Shown: in pieces, positions 44,144 to 51,667 of the stretch
How positions within the stretch are numbered: the stretch's first letter is position 1
Layout: each line of letters starts with the position of its first letter
NCBI RefSeq assembly: GCF_009707125.1
Contig: NZ_WLVL01000017.1
Coordinates: 91,781 to 155,780 of the forward strand
Source: Arsenicicoccus cauae
Lineage (GTDB): Bacteria > Actinomycetota > Actinomycetes > Actinomycetales > Dermatophilaceae
Direction: 5' to 3'
Length of the DNA: 64,000 bases
Made by a program: the position numbers and the translations under genes
The notes under the pieces: model-generated
What the model was told of the DNA's origin: nothing
The model's database searches: none
What the model saw: only the letters and a program-made list of their open reading frames with translations

Positions 44144-44409
44144 GGCCCCGATTCTATCGAACACGCGTTGGGAACAACAGATCGAGTCACCTGGTCGCGC
44201 GGACATTGACGCGGTGCGCCCGAGCGACCCCGCGCCGCACACCCACCCGTCCAAAACCCATGACACACAGTCACTTCCACCCCGCACACCACCCACCACG
44301 CCCACCCGCGCCTGGCCGCGAGCACCTCCAGGTCCGAGTCACCTCGCGGCGCCGAGGGCAGGCGGCAGACGGCATACGGCATGAGGCTTGTCGTCGCTGC
44401 CGGAGGACG

Positions 44410-44535
44410 ACAGGCTGGAGCCAGACCGACACCTGGGCATTGGTCCATGCCGAGCGACGCGCCCTGATAGACGACCTCGCCTGCGTGAGTGACGAGCAGT
44501 GGGAGGCGGATTCGTGGGCGCAGGGGTGGACCGTT
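44410..44535 (+). pseudogene. N-terminal remnant of maleylpyruvate isomerase/DinB-type (MDMPI) gene
   Basis: TDTWALVHAERRALIDDLAC followed by VSDEQWEADSWAQGWTV is the typical N-terminus of mycothiol-dependent MDMPI/DinB proteins. Similarity stops abruptly at about 44533, where a pyrE fragment on the opposite strand begins. The rest of the gene is absent. Confidence 0.6.
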
Positions 44536-44632
44536 ACTCGGTCGCCGTCAGACCGCTGCGCAGCGTGAACTGCCCGCTGAGGCGGCAGGTGGAGTCGATG
44601 GTCGCGGCGAGATCAGCGATGACGTCCGGCAC
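44534..44632 (-). pseudogene. N-terminal fragment of orotate phosphoribosyltransferase
   Basis: DLAATIDSTCRLSGQFTLRS followed by GLTATE and a stop matches the first 30 or so residues of PyrE, which normally continues E-Y-F-D-K-Y. The stop arises exactly at the junction with the MDMPI remnant. GTG start at 44632. A functional pyrE must lie elsewhere, since pyrD is present in the window. Confidence 0.6.
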
Positions 44633-44731
44633 CCGTCCATCGTGCCGGCCAGGGCGTCGACGCGTCTCGGCGGGCGTCGGCAGTCGCGAGACATCACCGA
44701 CTCCGTGGCCCCCGCATGACCTCAACTCGCG

Positions 44732-45160
44732 TCACAGCGCCACCAGGTTGCGGTCGTCGGCGCCGTCCACCGTCGTGAGGTCTATCCGCCCGTCCAAGGT
44801 CACCAGCGAGCCCTGCTGGGCGACAGCGAGGGCCAGGAGGTACACGTCCGTGATCTGTCGGTGTCCCACGAGCCGTGAGGAAGTGATCGACGCGTCGGTC
44901 AGCTCGATCTCGCACGACCAGAACTCATGCCGAGGGTCCGCCGTCGCTCCGGCAAGCAGCTCGACCGCAGCCGCCACCGGCACGGGGCTGGGATAGCGCG
45001 GCTGACTGATGACACGGACAAAACCGTTCTGGGTCAACGAACACGTCGCCCACCCATCCTCGAGACCGCCCGCGGCCCAGTCATGGACGCGCTCGTGGGC
45101 GACGTGGTCGGGGTCCATCAGGGCGATCAGGACATTCACGTCGAGGAGCGAGCGGCTCAC
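44732..45160 (-). CDS. vapC: VapC-type PIN-domain ribonuclease toxin
   Basis: A 142-residue PIN-domain toxin. Metal-binding acidic residues appear in [13 protein letters not shown] (Asp7), in the middle region and in [12 protein letters not shown] and LVTLDGRI. VapC toxins cleave tRNA or rRNA when not bound by the antitoxin. Its start overlaps the antitoxin stop (ATGA at 45157-45160), the normal antitoxin-first order. Confidence 0.9.
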   Translation of the reverse strand: MSRSLLDVNVLIALMDPDHVAHERVHDWAAGGLEDGWATCSLTQNGFVRVISQPRYPSPVPVAAAVELLAGATADPRHEFWSCEIELTDASITSSRLVGHRQITDVYLLALAVAQQGSLVTLDGRIDLTTVDGADDRNLVAL

Positions 45161-45387
45161 ACGCCCTCCTCGTCACGCATGCGGTCGACGGCGGCGTCGG
45201 ACACGGTGACCCCTCGGGCCGGCAGGATGGGAAATCCGTTGCGGCGGTTCGAGACAGGACGAGATGAGCTGGTCAGTGCCTGCCGAGCGAGCGCCGACAG
45301 CACCTCCCCTGCGGTGCGCCCCTCGCTGCGTGCCCGCTCCTTGACGGCTGAGAGCACATCGTCGTCGATGCTCAGGGTGGTTCGCAT
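45157..45387 (-). CDS. vapB: VapB-type ribbon-helix-helix antitoxin
   Basis: A 76-residue antitoxin. The N-terminal ribbon-helix-helix [20 protein letters not shown] binds DNA; the C-terminal part ([10 protein letters not shown]) should wrap the toxin. The ATG at 45387 is fixed by the family N-terminus and by TAGCAT on the minus strand 7 nt upstream (leaderless). Two palindromic operator copies abut the start codon. Confidence 0.9.
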   Translation of the reverse strand: MRTTLSIDDDVLSAVKERARSEGRTAGEVLSALARQALTSSSRPVSNRRNGFPILPARGVTVSDAAVDRMRDEEGV

Positions 45388-45413
45388 GCATCTGATGCTA
45401 TCGCATCTGATGC
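45388..45413 (-). promoter_or_regulatory. Tandem VapB operators
   Basis: GCATCTGATGC occurs twice (45388-45398 and 45403-45413); each copy is itself a palindrome around a central T. The -10 box TAGCAT lies between and within them, so antitoxin binding would block transcription directly. Confidence 0.75.
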
Positions 45414-45448
45414 AGGACCAGGAGCAGGAGCGGCTAGCCTCCTGGACC

Positions 45449-45790
45449 ATGAGTCGCATCTTCACCACCAGCGTCGCCTCGGTCTATCCCCACTACGTCA
45501 CCAAGGTCGAGAAGAAGGGGCGCACCACGGCCGAGCTCGACGAGGTCATCCGATGGCTCACGGGCTTCGACCAGGCCGAGCTCACCCGACACCTGGAGTC
45601 GGGCACGACCTTCGCGGACTTCTTCGCGGACGCGCGCCTCAACCCCGACGCCCGGCTGATCAAGGGGGTCGTGTGCGGCGTCCGCGTCGAGGACGTGGAC
45701 GACCCGCTCATGCAGCAGATCCGCTACCTCGACAAGCTGGTGGACGAGCTGGCCAGGGGCAAGGCGATGGACAAGGTCCTGCGCTCCTGA
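45449..45790 (+). CDS. DUF2200 family protein
   Basis: A 113-residue protein that closely follows DUF2200: [20 protein letters not shown], then [18 protein letters not shown] and [20 protein letters not shown], ending in [20 protein letters not shown]. Function unknown; the family is widespread and short. TAGCCT lies 8 nt before the ATG. PhzF follows 37 nt downstream but has its own -10 box. Confidence 0.9.
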   Translation: MSRIFTTSVASVYPHYVTKVEKKGRTTAELDEVIRWLTGFDQAELTRHLESGTTFADFFADARLNPDARLIKGVVCGVRVEDVDDPLMQQIRYLDKLVDELARGKAMDKVLRS

Positions 45791-45827
45791 CGCGACCGGC
45801 CCGGCGACCTGCAGGACAATGAGCCGC

Positions 45828-46649
45828 ATGATGCGACGGTTCCTCGAGGTCGACGTGTTCAGCTCCGGCCGGCTCACCGGCAACCCGCTCGCCGTGGTCG
45901 CCGACGCTGACGGACTCACCACCGAGCAGATGCAGCGCCTCGCGGCGTGGACGAACTTCTCCGAGACGACCTACCTGCTCCCGCCGACGAGCTCGCAGGC
46001 CGACTACCGCATCCGCATCTTCACCCCCAGTCAGAAGTACCCCTTCGCCGGGCACCCGACCATCGGGTCGGCCCGCGCCTGGCTGGAGCTCGGCGGCACG
46101 CCCAGGACGCCCGGCCGGCTGGTCCAGGAGTGCGACGCGGGGCTGGTCCCGGTGCGCCTGGAGGAGGACCGGCTGGCCTTCGCCACGCCACCGCGGACGC
46201 GCACCGGGCCGCTAACCGACGACGAGGTGGCCACCGTCGCAACGGCTCTCGCGATCGACCCGACCGAGATCGTCGCCCACGCCTGGGGTGCCAACGGCCC
46301 GCAGTGGCGGTTGGTGCAGCTGCGCGACGCCGACGCGGTCCGCTCCCTGCACCCCCAGGCTGATCGGGGCGACCTGCGCATCGGGGTCATCGGCCTGGAG
46401 GCACCGGGAGGCGAGTGCGCCTATGAGGTCAGGGGTTTCGGGCCGACATACGAGGACCCGGTCACCGGGAGCCTCAACGGCGCGCTCGCGCAGTGGCTCC
46501 GCGAGCGCGAGGAGGTGCCCCAGTCGTATGTCGTCGCGCAGGGCAGCCAGATCGGGCGCCGCGGACGGGTGCACGTGCACGACGACGGCCAGGAGATCTG
46601 GATCGGCGGCGACACGATCGTCGTTGTCGACGGGCGGCTGGCGATGTGA
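45828..46649 (+). CDS. PhzF-family isomerase/epimerase
   Basis: A 273-residue protein with the two-lobed PhzF (diaminopimelate epimerase-like) fold: RRFLEVDVFSSGRLTGNPLA, catalytic Glu46 in TNFSETTYL, IFTPSQKYPFAGHPTIGSA, and DPVTGSLNGALAQWL. Outside phenazine clusters such proteins have mostly unknown substrates. An ATG three codons upstream is in frame, but GACAAT (45815-45820) ends 7 nt before the ATG at 45828, favouring a leaderless start there. Confidence 0.9.
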   Translation: MMRRFLEVDVFSSGRLTGNPLAVVADADGLTTEQMQRLAAWTNFSETTYLLPPTSSQADYRIRIFTPSQKYPFAGHPTIGSARAWLELGGTPRTPGRLVQECDAGLVPVRLEEDRLAFATPPRTRTGPLTDDEVATVATALAIDPTEIVAHAWGANGPQWRLVQLRDADAVRSLHPQADRGDLRIGVIGLEAPGGECAYEVRGFGPTYEDPVTGSLNGALAQWLREREEVPQSYVVAQGSQIGRRGRVHVHDDGQEIWIGGDTIVVVDGRLAM

Positions 46650-46680
46650 CGCGCCCTCGCGCCCGCTGCGGTGACGACCG

Positions 46681-47190
46681 GTGATCCTCCCCGCCGTCCG
46701 CGACCCGCGCATGGTGACCATCCGCCGCGGTGGCACCCTCACCGACGACGACCACCAGCTCCTCGCCCTCTGGGCCGCGACCTGCGCCGAGCACGTCCTG
46801 CCCCTCTTCGAGGCGCAGCGGCCCGACGACCCGCGACCGCGGGAGGCGATCGACGCCGCCCGCCGATGGGCGCGCGGCGAGCTGCCCATGATGCAGGCGC
46901 GCGCCCTCGGTGGGCACGCCATGGGAGCGGCGCGACCACTCAGGGGAGCAGCGCGCTTCGCGGCGTATGCCGCGGGCCAGGCCGCCTGCGTCCCCCACGT
47001 CGCCGAGCACGACCTCGGGGCGGCGGCCTACGCCATCAAGGCGATTCGTGCCGCGCGCCCCGACGACCCGGGCGCGGGCCGCGCCGAGCGGGACTGGCAG
47101 CGCGACCAGCTCCCGCCGCCGGTGCGGCAGCTCGTCCTCGAGGACCAGGGCCGCCGCGACGACATCTGCTGGTCAGCCTTCGCGGACTGA
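46681..47190 (+). CDS. Imm-5-like putative immunity protein
   Basis: A 169-residue helical protein resembling the Imm-5 putative immunity family: TDDDHQLLALWAATCAEHVL, PREAIDAARRWARGELPMM, then Ala-rich helices AAYAAGQAACVPHVAEHDLG and AYAIKAIRAA. No toxin gene is adjacent, so an immunity role is not supported by context. GTG start, 31 nt after the PhzF stop. Its 3' 155 nt are overlapped antisense by the run-on end of the quinone oxidoreductase frame. Confidence 0.75.
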   Translation: MILPAVRDPRMVTIRRGGTLTDDDHQLLALWAATCAEHVLPLFEAQRPDDPRPREAIDAARRWARGELPMMQARALGGHAMGAARPLRGAARFAAYAAGQAACVPHVAEHDLGAAAYAIKAIRAARPDDPGAGRAERDWQRDQLPPPVRQLVLEDQGRRDDICWSAFAD

Positions 47191-48190
47191 CCGCGGCCCT
47201 CATCATTGAGAAGCGACGGATTGGGGTTATGCGACCGTCATAACCCCGTTTGTCGCCTCTCCACGAGAGATCGTGGGTCGTCGCGGCGGTGATGACGGTC
47301 TTGCCGGTGGCATGCCCGCTCGCGACCGTGGCCACGGCTGCCGCCGCCTCGGACAGCGGATAGGTCGTGTGGATGACGGGTTGTATGACGCCGCGCGCCA
47401 CCAGCTCGGCAAGCTCGGCATACACGCCGGCGTCGCGGCGACGCGTGATTCCTGACCCGCCGAGCTCGGACGCGAGCGCGGGTGCCGCCGAGCTGCGGAT
47501 CTGCCCCGGGTCGCGGAGCAGGGTCGCCGCCTCGCGCACCGTGTCCCCACCGACCGCATCGATCACGGCGTCGACGCCCTCAGGGGCCAGCGCTGCCACC
47601 GCCTCGTTCCACCCGGGCCCGGAGGGGACGTGCTCCGCACCCGCGCTCGCGACGAGCTCGGCCTTGCCCGCGCCGGCGACCCCGATGACGCGGGCGCCCA
47701 GGTGGCGTGCGAGCTGCACCGCATGCACCCCCACGCCACCGCCTGCCCCGAGGATCAGCACCGTGTCCCCTGGCCCGACCTCGAGCTCGGCGAGGGCGTC
47801 CCAGGCCGTCTCGATAGCGACGGGGATGCACGCCGCCTGCTCAGGGGTCGCCCCCTCCGGCACTCGCGCCGTCTGCTCGACGACGAGCAGGACCAGGTCA
47901 CCCAGCGCCCCGGATCCCGATGCGCACGAACCGAACACGAGCTCACCCGCGCGGAACCTCCCCGACGGGTCCCGCACCACGGCCCCCGCGGCCTCACGAC
48001 CCAGGGCCATCGGGAAGCGCACCTCGACCGTGCCCTGGCGCTGCCCGCTGCGGACCTTGAGGTCGGCGGGGTTCAGCCCGGCGGCACGCATCCGGACGAG
48101 CACGGCCCGCGTCGAGGCCACCGGGTCCGGGGCGTCCAGGAACCCCTCGACCTCCGGCCCGCCATACTCCGTGAATCCATAGATGCGCAT
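47036..48190 (-). CDS. Zinc-less quinone oxidoreductase/MDR-family protein, 3' run-on
   Basis: NAD(P)H-dependent medium-chain reductase: GroES-like half (AAGLNPADLKVRSGQ, ALGREAAGAVV), then Rossmann half with VLILGAGGGVGVHAVQLARH and VDAVIDAVGGDTV. The natural C-terminus should be near GHATGKTVITA; here no stop follows and the frame continues for about 70 atypical Arg/Pro-rich codons, through a terminator-like hairpin and antisense into the Imm-5-like gene. Total 384 residues against about 310 usual. GGAGGAGAG is just upstream of the ATG. Probably still active, with a stop-loss tail. Confidence 0.8.
   Translation of the reverse strand: MRIYGFTEYGGPEVEGFLDAPDPVASTRAVLVRMRAAGLNPADLKVRSGQRQGTVEVRFPMALGREAAGAVVRDPSGRFRAGELVFGSCASGSGALGDLVLLVVEQTARVPEGATPEQAACIPVAIETAWDALAELEVGPGDTVLILGAGGGVGVHAVQLARHLGARVIGVAGAGKAELVASAGAEHVPSGPGWNEAVAALAPEGVDAVIDAVGGDTVREAATLLRDPGQIRSSAAPALASELGGSGITRRRDAGVYAELAELVARGVIQPVIHTTYPLSEAAAAVATVASGHATGKTVITAATTHDLSWRGDKRGYDGRITPIRRFSMMRAAVSPRRLTSRCRRGGPGPRGRAAAPAAGAGRAASPARRGPRPGRRGARHESP
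47213..47256. terminator. Inverted repeat between convergent genes
   Basis: GGGGTTATG (47223-47231) and CATAACCCC (47239-47247) form a perfect 9-bp stem, flanked by outer arms GCGAC (47213-47217) and GTCGC (47252-47256). Placed just past the Imm-5-like stop, it looks like a shared terminator, although the oxidoreductase frame runs through it. Confidence 0.6.
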
Positions 48191-48274
48191 CAGCTCTCCT
48201 CCACGCGCGCGCCGCCACACTCCGTCATCGCAGTCTCCACCGGACCTCACTCTGGCGCCCGACGAGGACAGAGG

Positions 48275-48309
48275 TTGACCAACCAAACCTAGTCAACCAG
48301 ACTAGGTGC
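48275..48309 (+). promoter_or_regulatory. Promoter-operator of the Phd/PIN toxin-antitoxin pair
   Basis: TTGACC (48275-48280), 17-nt spacer, CAGACT (48298-48303), then 6 nt to the ATG: a complete leaderless promoter. CCTAGTC-AACCA-GACTAGG (48288-48306) is a perfect inverted repeat covering the -10 box, the expected site for autorepression by the antitoxin. Confidence 0.75.
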
Positions 48310-48531
48310 ATGAGCACTCACACGGTGCAGTCCGCCAAGACCCACCTCTCGCGCATCCTCGTCGAGGTGGAGGCAGGGCACGAGGTCACCATCCTGCGGG
48401 GCAAGCAGCCGGTGGCCCGGCTGGTGCCCGCGGTCGCGCCATCGCCGCGGACGTTCGGGGCGATGCGGTTCGAGGTGCCGGACGACTTCGACGCGCCGCT
48501 GAGCGAGGAGGATCTGGCGGCGTGGGAGTGA
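48310..48531 (+). CDS. Phd/YefM-type antitoxin
   Basis: A 73-residue antitoxin: MSTHTVQSAKTHLSRILVEV and GHEVTILRGKQPVARLVPAV are the DNA-binding Phd fold, and the acidic tail (FEVPDDFDAPLSEEDL) should bind the toxin. Its stop overlaps the toxin start (GTGA). The upstream palindrome supports autorepression. Confidence 0.88.
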   Translation: MSTHTVQSAKTHLSRILVEVEAGHEVTILRGKQPVARLVPAVAPSPRTFGAMRFEVPDDFDAPLSEEDLAAWE

Positions 48532-49960
48532 GGTACCTGCTCGACACGCACGTCATGCTCTGGCTGCTGGGGCAGCCGGAGCGCGTTCCGGCCCGCGTCC
48601 GTGAGGTCCTCGCCGACCCGGCCGTGGACCTGCTGGTGTCTGCGGTGTCCGCGATGGAGATCGCCACCAAGACACGGCTCGGCAAGCTCCCCGACGTCGG
48701 CCTCGTCCAGGCCTGGCCCCGCCGCCTGGACGACATGGGAGCCGTCGAGGTGCCGCTGACCGGCCAGCACGCCATCACGGCCGGCAGCATGTCCTGGCCC
48801 CACCGGGACCCCTTCGACCGGCTCCTGGCCAGCGTCGCCATCCACGAGGGTGCGACGCTGGTCAGCGTCGACGCCGCCTTCGCCGACCTCCCCGCCCCCA
48901 CGCTGCTCAGCTGGTGATCCGGAGCCGCGGCCACGCAGTGACTCAGGCCAACTGGCCCACCTCGTAGTGCCCGCCCTGCTGCCGGGTCATCACGTTGAAC
49001 CGGTTGAAGGCGTTGATGATCGCGATCTGGGGGCCCGGCGGCCGACGTCACACCGTCATCCCGCCGGCCGCCGGTCTCGCACGCCGCCGGCCGCACCCGG
49101 ACGCGGTCGTTGACCGCCACGATCGCCGCGATGCGCCCGTCCACGACGGAGACCCCGAGCACGGCGAACGCCCTGCCGTCCCTGCTGCGGAACACCACCC
49201 CGGGCAGGCCGTCGACCGTCGCCGGGGAGATCGCCGCGCGCCCGCGGGCATGGCGCTCGGCGGAGGTCGCGACGTCCGTCGCGCCGATGCGCACGCTGGT
49301 GCCGCGCGGCCCCTCGACCCGCAGCGTGACCTCGGGGTCCAGGAGCGTGAGCAGCCGGTCGAAGTCACCCTCCCGCGCCGCCGCGAGGAGGGCCGTGATG
49401 ACCGCTCGCTCCGCCTGCCCGTCGCCCGGCGCCTCCGTCCGCCGGACCTTGCGCCGGGCCCGGCTGGCCAGCATCTTGGTGGCGTCCGTGGACCGGCCGA
49501 GGATCTGTCCGATGTCGGCGAACGGCACCGCGAACATGTCGTGCAGCACGAACGCCAGCCGCTCCGCCGGGGTGAGGGTCTGCAGCACGACGAGCATCGC
49601 CAGCCCGACGGCCTCCGCGAGGACCGCCTCCTCCTCCGGGGCCGGGCCCTCGTCCTCGACCACGACGAGCGGCAGGGTGTGCAGGTCGTATGCCGACCCG
49701 CCCCGGCTCGCACGGGACCGCAGGACGTCGATGCAGACACGACCGACGACCGTGGTCAGCCAGCCCCCGAGGTTGTCGATGCTCCCGGCCTCCTGCCGCG
49801 ACAGCCGCAACCACGCCTCCTGCAGGGCGTCCTCGGCGTAGGCGCGTGACCCGAGCATCCGCACCGCGACCGCCTCGAGCCGGCCCCGGTGCGCGTCGAA
49901 CGCCGCGGCGAGGAGGTCCTCGCCTCCCTGCTCACCGAGCTCTGCGGCCCCGTCATCCAT
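48386..49960 (-). CDS. ECF sigma factor (ECF41/SigJ-like) with SnoaL-like domain, 3' run-on
   Basis: Sigma region 2 (FDAHRGRLEAVAVRMLGSRA, YAEDALQEAWLRL), region 4 (LAFVLHDMFAVPFADIGQIL, RSTDATKMLASRARRKV), then a C-terminal NTF2/SnoaL-like domain (about 190-300) that modulates activity in ECF41 factors. Recognisable sequence ends near VAVNDRVRV; no stop follows and the frame continues about 200 atypical codons antisense to the PIN toxin, apparently because a deletion removed the sigma gene's end and most of a following CMD gene. ATG at 49960 chosen because GGAGG lies upstream. Functional part is about 49050-49960. Confidence 0.75.
   Translation of the reverse strand: MDDGAAELGEQGGEDLLAAAFDAHRGRLEAVAVRMLGSRAYAEDALQEAWLRLSRQEAGSIDNLGGWLTTVVGRVCIDVLRSRASRGGSAYDLHTLPLVVVEDEGPAPEEEAVLAEAVGLAMLVVLQTLTPAERLAFVLHDMFAVPFADIGQILGRSTDATKMLASRARRKVRRTEAPGDGQAERAVITALLAAAREGDFDRLLTLLDPEVTLRVEGPRGTSVRIGATDVATSAERHARGRAAISPATVDGLPGVVFRSRDGRAFAVLGVSVVDGRIAAIVAVNDRVRVRPAACETGGRRDDGVTSAAGPPDRDHQRLQPVQRDDPAAGRALRGGPVGLSHCVAAAPDHQLSSVGAGRSAKAASTLTSVAPSWMATLARSRSKGSRWGQDMLPAVMACWPVSGTSTAPMSSRRRGQAWTRPTSGSLPSRVLVAISIADTADTSRSTAGSARTSRTRAGTRSGCPSSQSMTCVSSRYLTPTPPDPPRSAARRSRPAPRTASPRTSAAMARPRAPAGPPAACPAGW
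48528..48917 (+). CDS. PIN-domain toxin partnered with Phd-type antitoxin
   Basis: A 129-residue PIN nuclease: YLLDTHVMLWLLGQPERVPA (catalytic Asp6), SAVSAMEIATKTRLGKL, and SWPHRDPFDRLLASVA, with acidic residues in the expected places. Phd paired with PIN (rather than Doc) is a common hybrid type II system. GTG start overlaps the antitoxin stop. The run-on 3' end of the ECF sigma gene is antisense to the whole toxin gene. Confidence 0.87.
   Translation: MRYLLDTHVMLWLLGQPERVPARVREVLADPAVDLLVSAVSAMEIATKTRLGKLPDVGLVQAWPRRLDDMGAVEVPLTGQHAITAGSMSWPHRDPFDRLLASVAIHEGATLVSVDAAFADLPAPTLLSW
48943..49040 (-). pseudogene. C-terminal remnant of carboxymuconolactone decarboxylase-like gene
   Basis: In the frame adjacent to the sigma gene, QIAIINAFNRFNVMTRQQ then GGHYEVGQLA and a stop matches the last helix of CMD/AhpD-type proteins, which commonly follow this kind of sigma factor. 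The rest of the gene is gone, and the sigma gene runs into it. Confidence 0.5.
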
Positions 49961-50038
49961 GTCCCCACCTTCCTCCGTCGGCATCGTCAGGGGGATGACG
50001 GGCGGGGCGGTCGAGAGGTAACCACCCGCGCCGGCTGC

Positions 50039-51283
50039 TCAGCCGACCAGGTCGGCGCGGCGGCGGGCGAGGTAGGCCTGCTCGGCCGGGTTGTCGGTCA
50101 GCGCGAGCGCCCGGTCGTAGGCCGCCCGTGCCTCCCCCTCGCGTCCGAGCCGCCGCAGCAGGTCGGCGCGGGTGGCGTGCAAGGCGTGGTAGCCGACGAG
50201 GGCCGCGGCCACCTCGTCCACCTCGGCGAGGCCCCGGGCGGCGCCATACCGCTCGGCCACGGCGACCGCTCGGTTGAGCCGGACGATCGGCGAGGGGTCC
50301 AGCGCCACCAGCCGGTCGTATAGCGTGACCACCTGCCCCCAGTCGGTCGCACTCGCCGAACGCGCCTGCGTGTGAACGGCGTTGATCGCCGCCAGCAGCT
50401 GATAGCGGCCAGGCGGCGCCCCTCCCGCCGCCACCGCGTCGACGCACTCGCGCACGAGCACGTGCCCCTCGCGGATCAGCGCGGCGTCCCACCGCGCGCG
50501 TTCCTGCTCCCCTAGGGTCACCAGCTCCCCACCGTCGTCGACGCGAGCGGCGCGGCGGGCGTCGGTCAGCAGCATGAGGGCGAGCAGCCCGGTGACCTCC
50601 CCGTCGTCCGGGAGCAGCGCGTGCAGCAGCCGCCCGAACCGGATCGCCTCGTCGGAGAGGTCGGCACGGAGGGGTTCGTCGCCATACGTCGCGAGATAGC
50701 CCTCGTTGAAGATCAGGAAGACCACCGCCAGCACCCCGGCCAGGCGCGCCCGCACGTCGGTCTCCGACGGGACGCGGTAGGGGATGTGCGCGGCCTTGAT
50801 CTTGGCCTTGGCGCGCGTGATCCGTTGCGCCATCGTCGTCTCCTGCACGAGGAAGGCGCGAGCGATCTCGGCGACCGTGAGACCGCCGATCAGCCTCAGC
50901 GTCAAGGCGACTCGGGCTTCCAGGGCGAGCGCCGGGTGGCAGCAGGTGAAGAGCAGCCGCAGCCGGTCGTCCTGCACCGGGCCGGTCGGGGCGAGCGGGC
51001 TGTCGTCGACCAGCAGGGACGCCGCCTCCTGCTTCGCGTCGCGCTTCAGCTCGCGCCGCAGCCGGTCGATGGCCCGGCGGGTGGCGGTGGTGGTGAGCCA
51101 GCCTCCGGGGTTGGGCGGTATGCCGTCCCGGGGCCACCGCTCGACCGCCGCGACCCAGGCGTCGGCCGCCGCCTCCTCCGCGAGGTCGAGGTCACCGAAG
51201 CGGCGCGCGAGGGAGGCGACCACCCGCGCCCACTCCTCGCGGTGGGTGCGGGTGATCGCCTCCTCGACGGGTGAGCCGGTCAC
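50039..51283 (-). CDS. ECF42-type RNA polymerase sigma factor (DUF6596)
   Basis: A 414-residue sigma factor with a long C-terminal extension. Region 2: WARVVASLARRFGDLDLAEE, NPGGWLTTTATRRAIDRLRR; region 4: LTVAEIARAFLVQETTMAQR, followed by the conserved DUF6596 block LAVVFLIFNEGYLATYGDE and a TPR-like C-terminus (RADLLRRLGREGEARAAYDR). This family is typically encoded beside YCII/DGPF proteins, as here: its GTG start overlaps the stop of the first YCII gene (GTGA), making a three-gene operon. Confidence 0.92.
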   Translation of the reverse strand: MTGSPVEEAITRTHREEWARVVASLARRFGDLDLAEEAAADAWVAAVERWPRDGIPPNPGGWLTTTATRRAIDRLRRELKRDAKQEAASLLVDDSPLAPTGPVQDDRLRLLFTCCHPALALEARVALTLRLIGGLTVAEIARAFLVQETTMAQRITRAKAKIKAAHIPYRVPSETDVRARLAGVLAVVFLIFNEGYLATYGDEPLRADLSDEAIRFGRLLHALLPDDGEVTGLLALMLLTDARRAARVDDGGELVTLGEQERARWDAALIREGHVLVRECVDAVAAGGAPPGRYQLLAAINAVHTQARSASATDWGQVVTLYDRLVALDPSPIVRLNRAVAVAERYGAARGLAEVDEVAAALVGYHALHATRADLLRRLGREGEARAAYDRALALTDNPAEQAYLARRRADLVG

Positions 51284-51666
51284 TCGCCGAGCATCTCCCG
51301 GACGGACTCCTCGGTCTGGAAGGGGCGCACCTCGACCTTGCCGCGGCAGGCCTTGGACCCCTGGGCCGCGAGCGCCAGGGCTTCGTCGAGGTCGCGGGCG
51401 TCGATCACCCAGAAGCCGCCGAGGTACTCCTTGGCCTCGAGGTAGGGGCCGTCCGTGAGGATCGGCTCGTCGCCCTGGCCGTCGACGGTGGTGGCGGTGG
51501 CCACGGGCTCCAGGCCGTCGGCGAAGACGAGGTGGCCCTCGCGCTGGAGCATGTCGTTGAACGCGCCGGTGTCGGCGAACGCCTCGAGCATCGCCTCCTT
51601 GGACTCGTAGTCGCCGAAGTCGCCGCGCTCGGCGGGACCGTGGACGGACAGCAGGTAGCGGGGCAT
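51280..51666 (-). CDS. YCII (DGPF)-domain protein, copy 1
   Basis: A 128-residue YCII-related protein: MPRYLLSVHGPAERGDFGDY, GHLVFADGLEPVATAT, and ILTDGPYLEAKEYLGGFWVI, where TDGPY is the conserved DGPF-type motif. These small proteins accompany ECF42 sigma factors and may sense or process a signal. AAGGAGA lies 6 nt before the ATG. Separated from copy 2 by one nucleotide and overlapping the sigma start. Confidence 0.9.
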   Translation of the reverse strand: MPRYLLSVHGPAERGDFGDYESKEAMLEAFADTGAFNDMLQREGHLVFADGLEPVATATTVDGQGDEPILTDGPYLEAKEYLGGFWVIDARDLDEALALAAQGSKACRGKVEVRPFQTEESVREMLGE

Positions 51667-51667
51667 G

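Noticed and set aside
46681..47190. Imm-5-like protein as part of a polymorphic toxin system
   Set aside because: No toxin, WXG or secretion-domain gene is adjacent; PhzF and an oxidoreductase are the neighbours.
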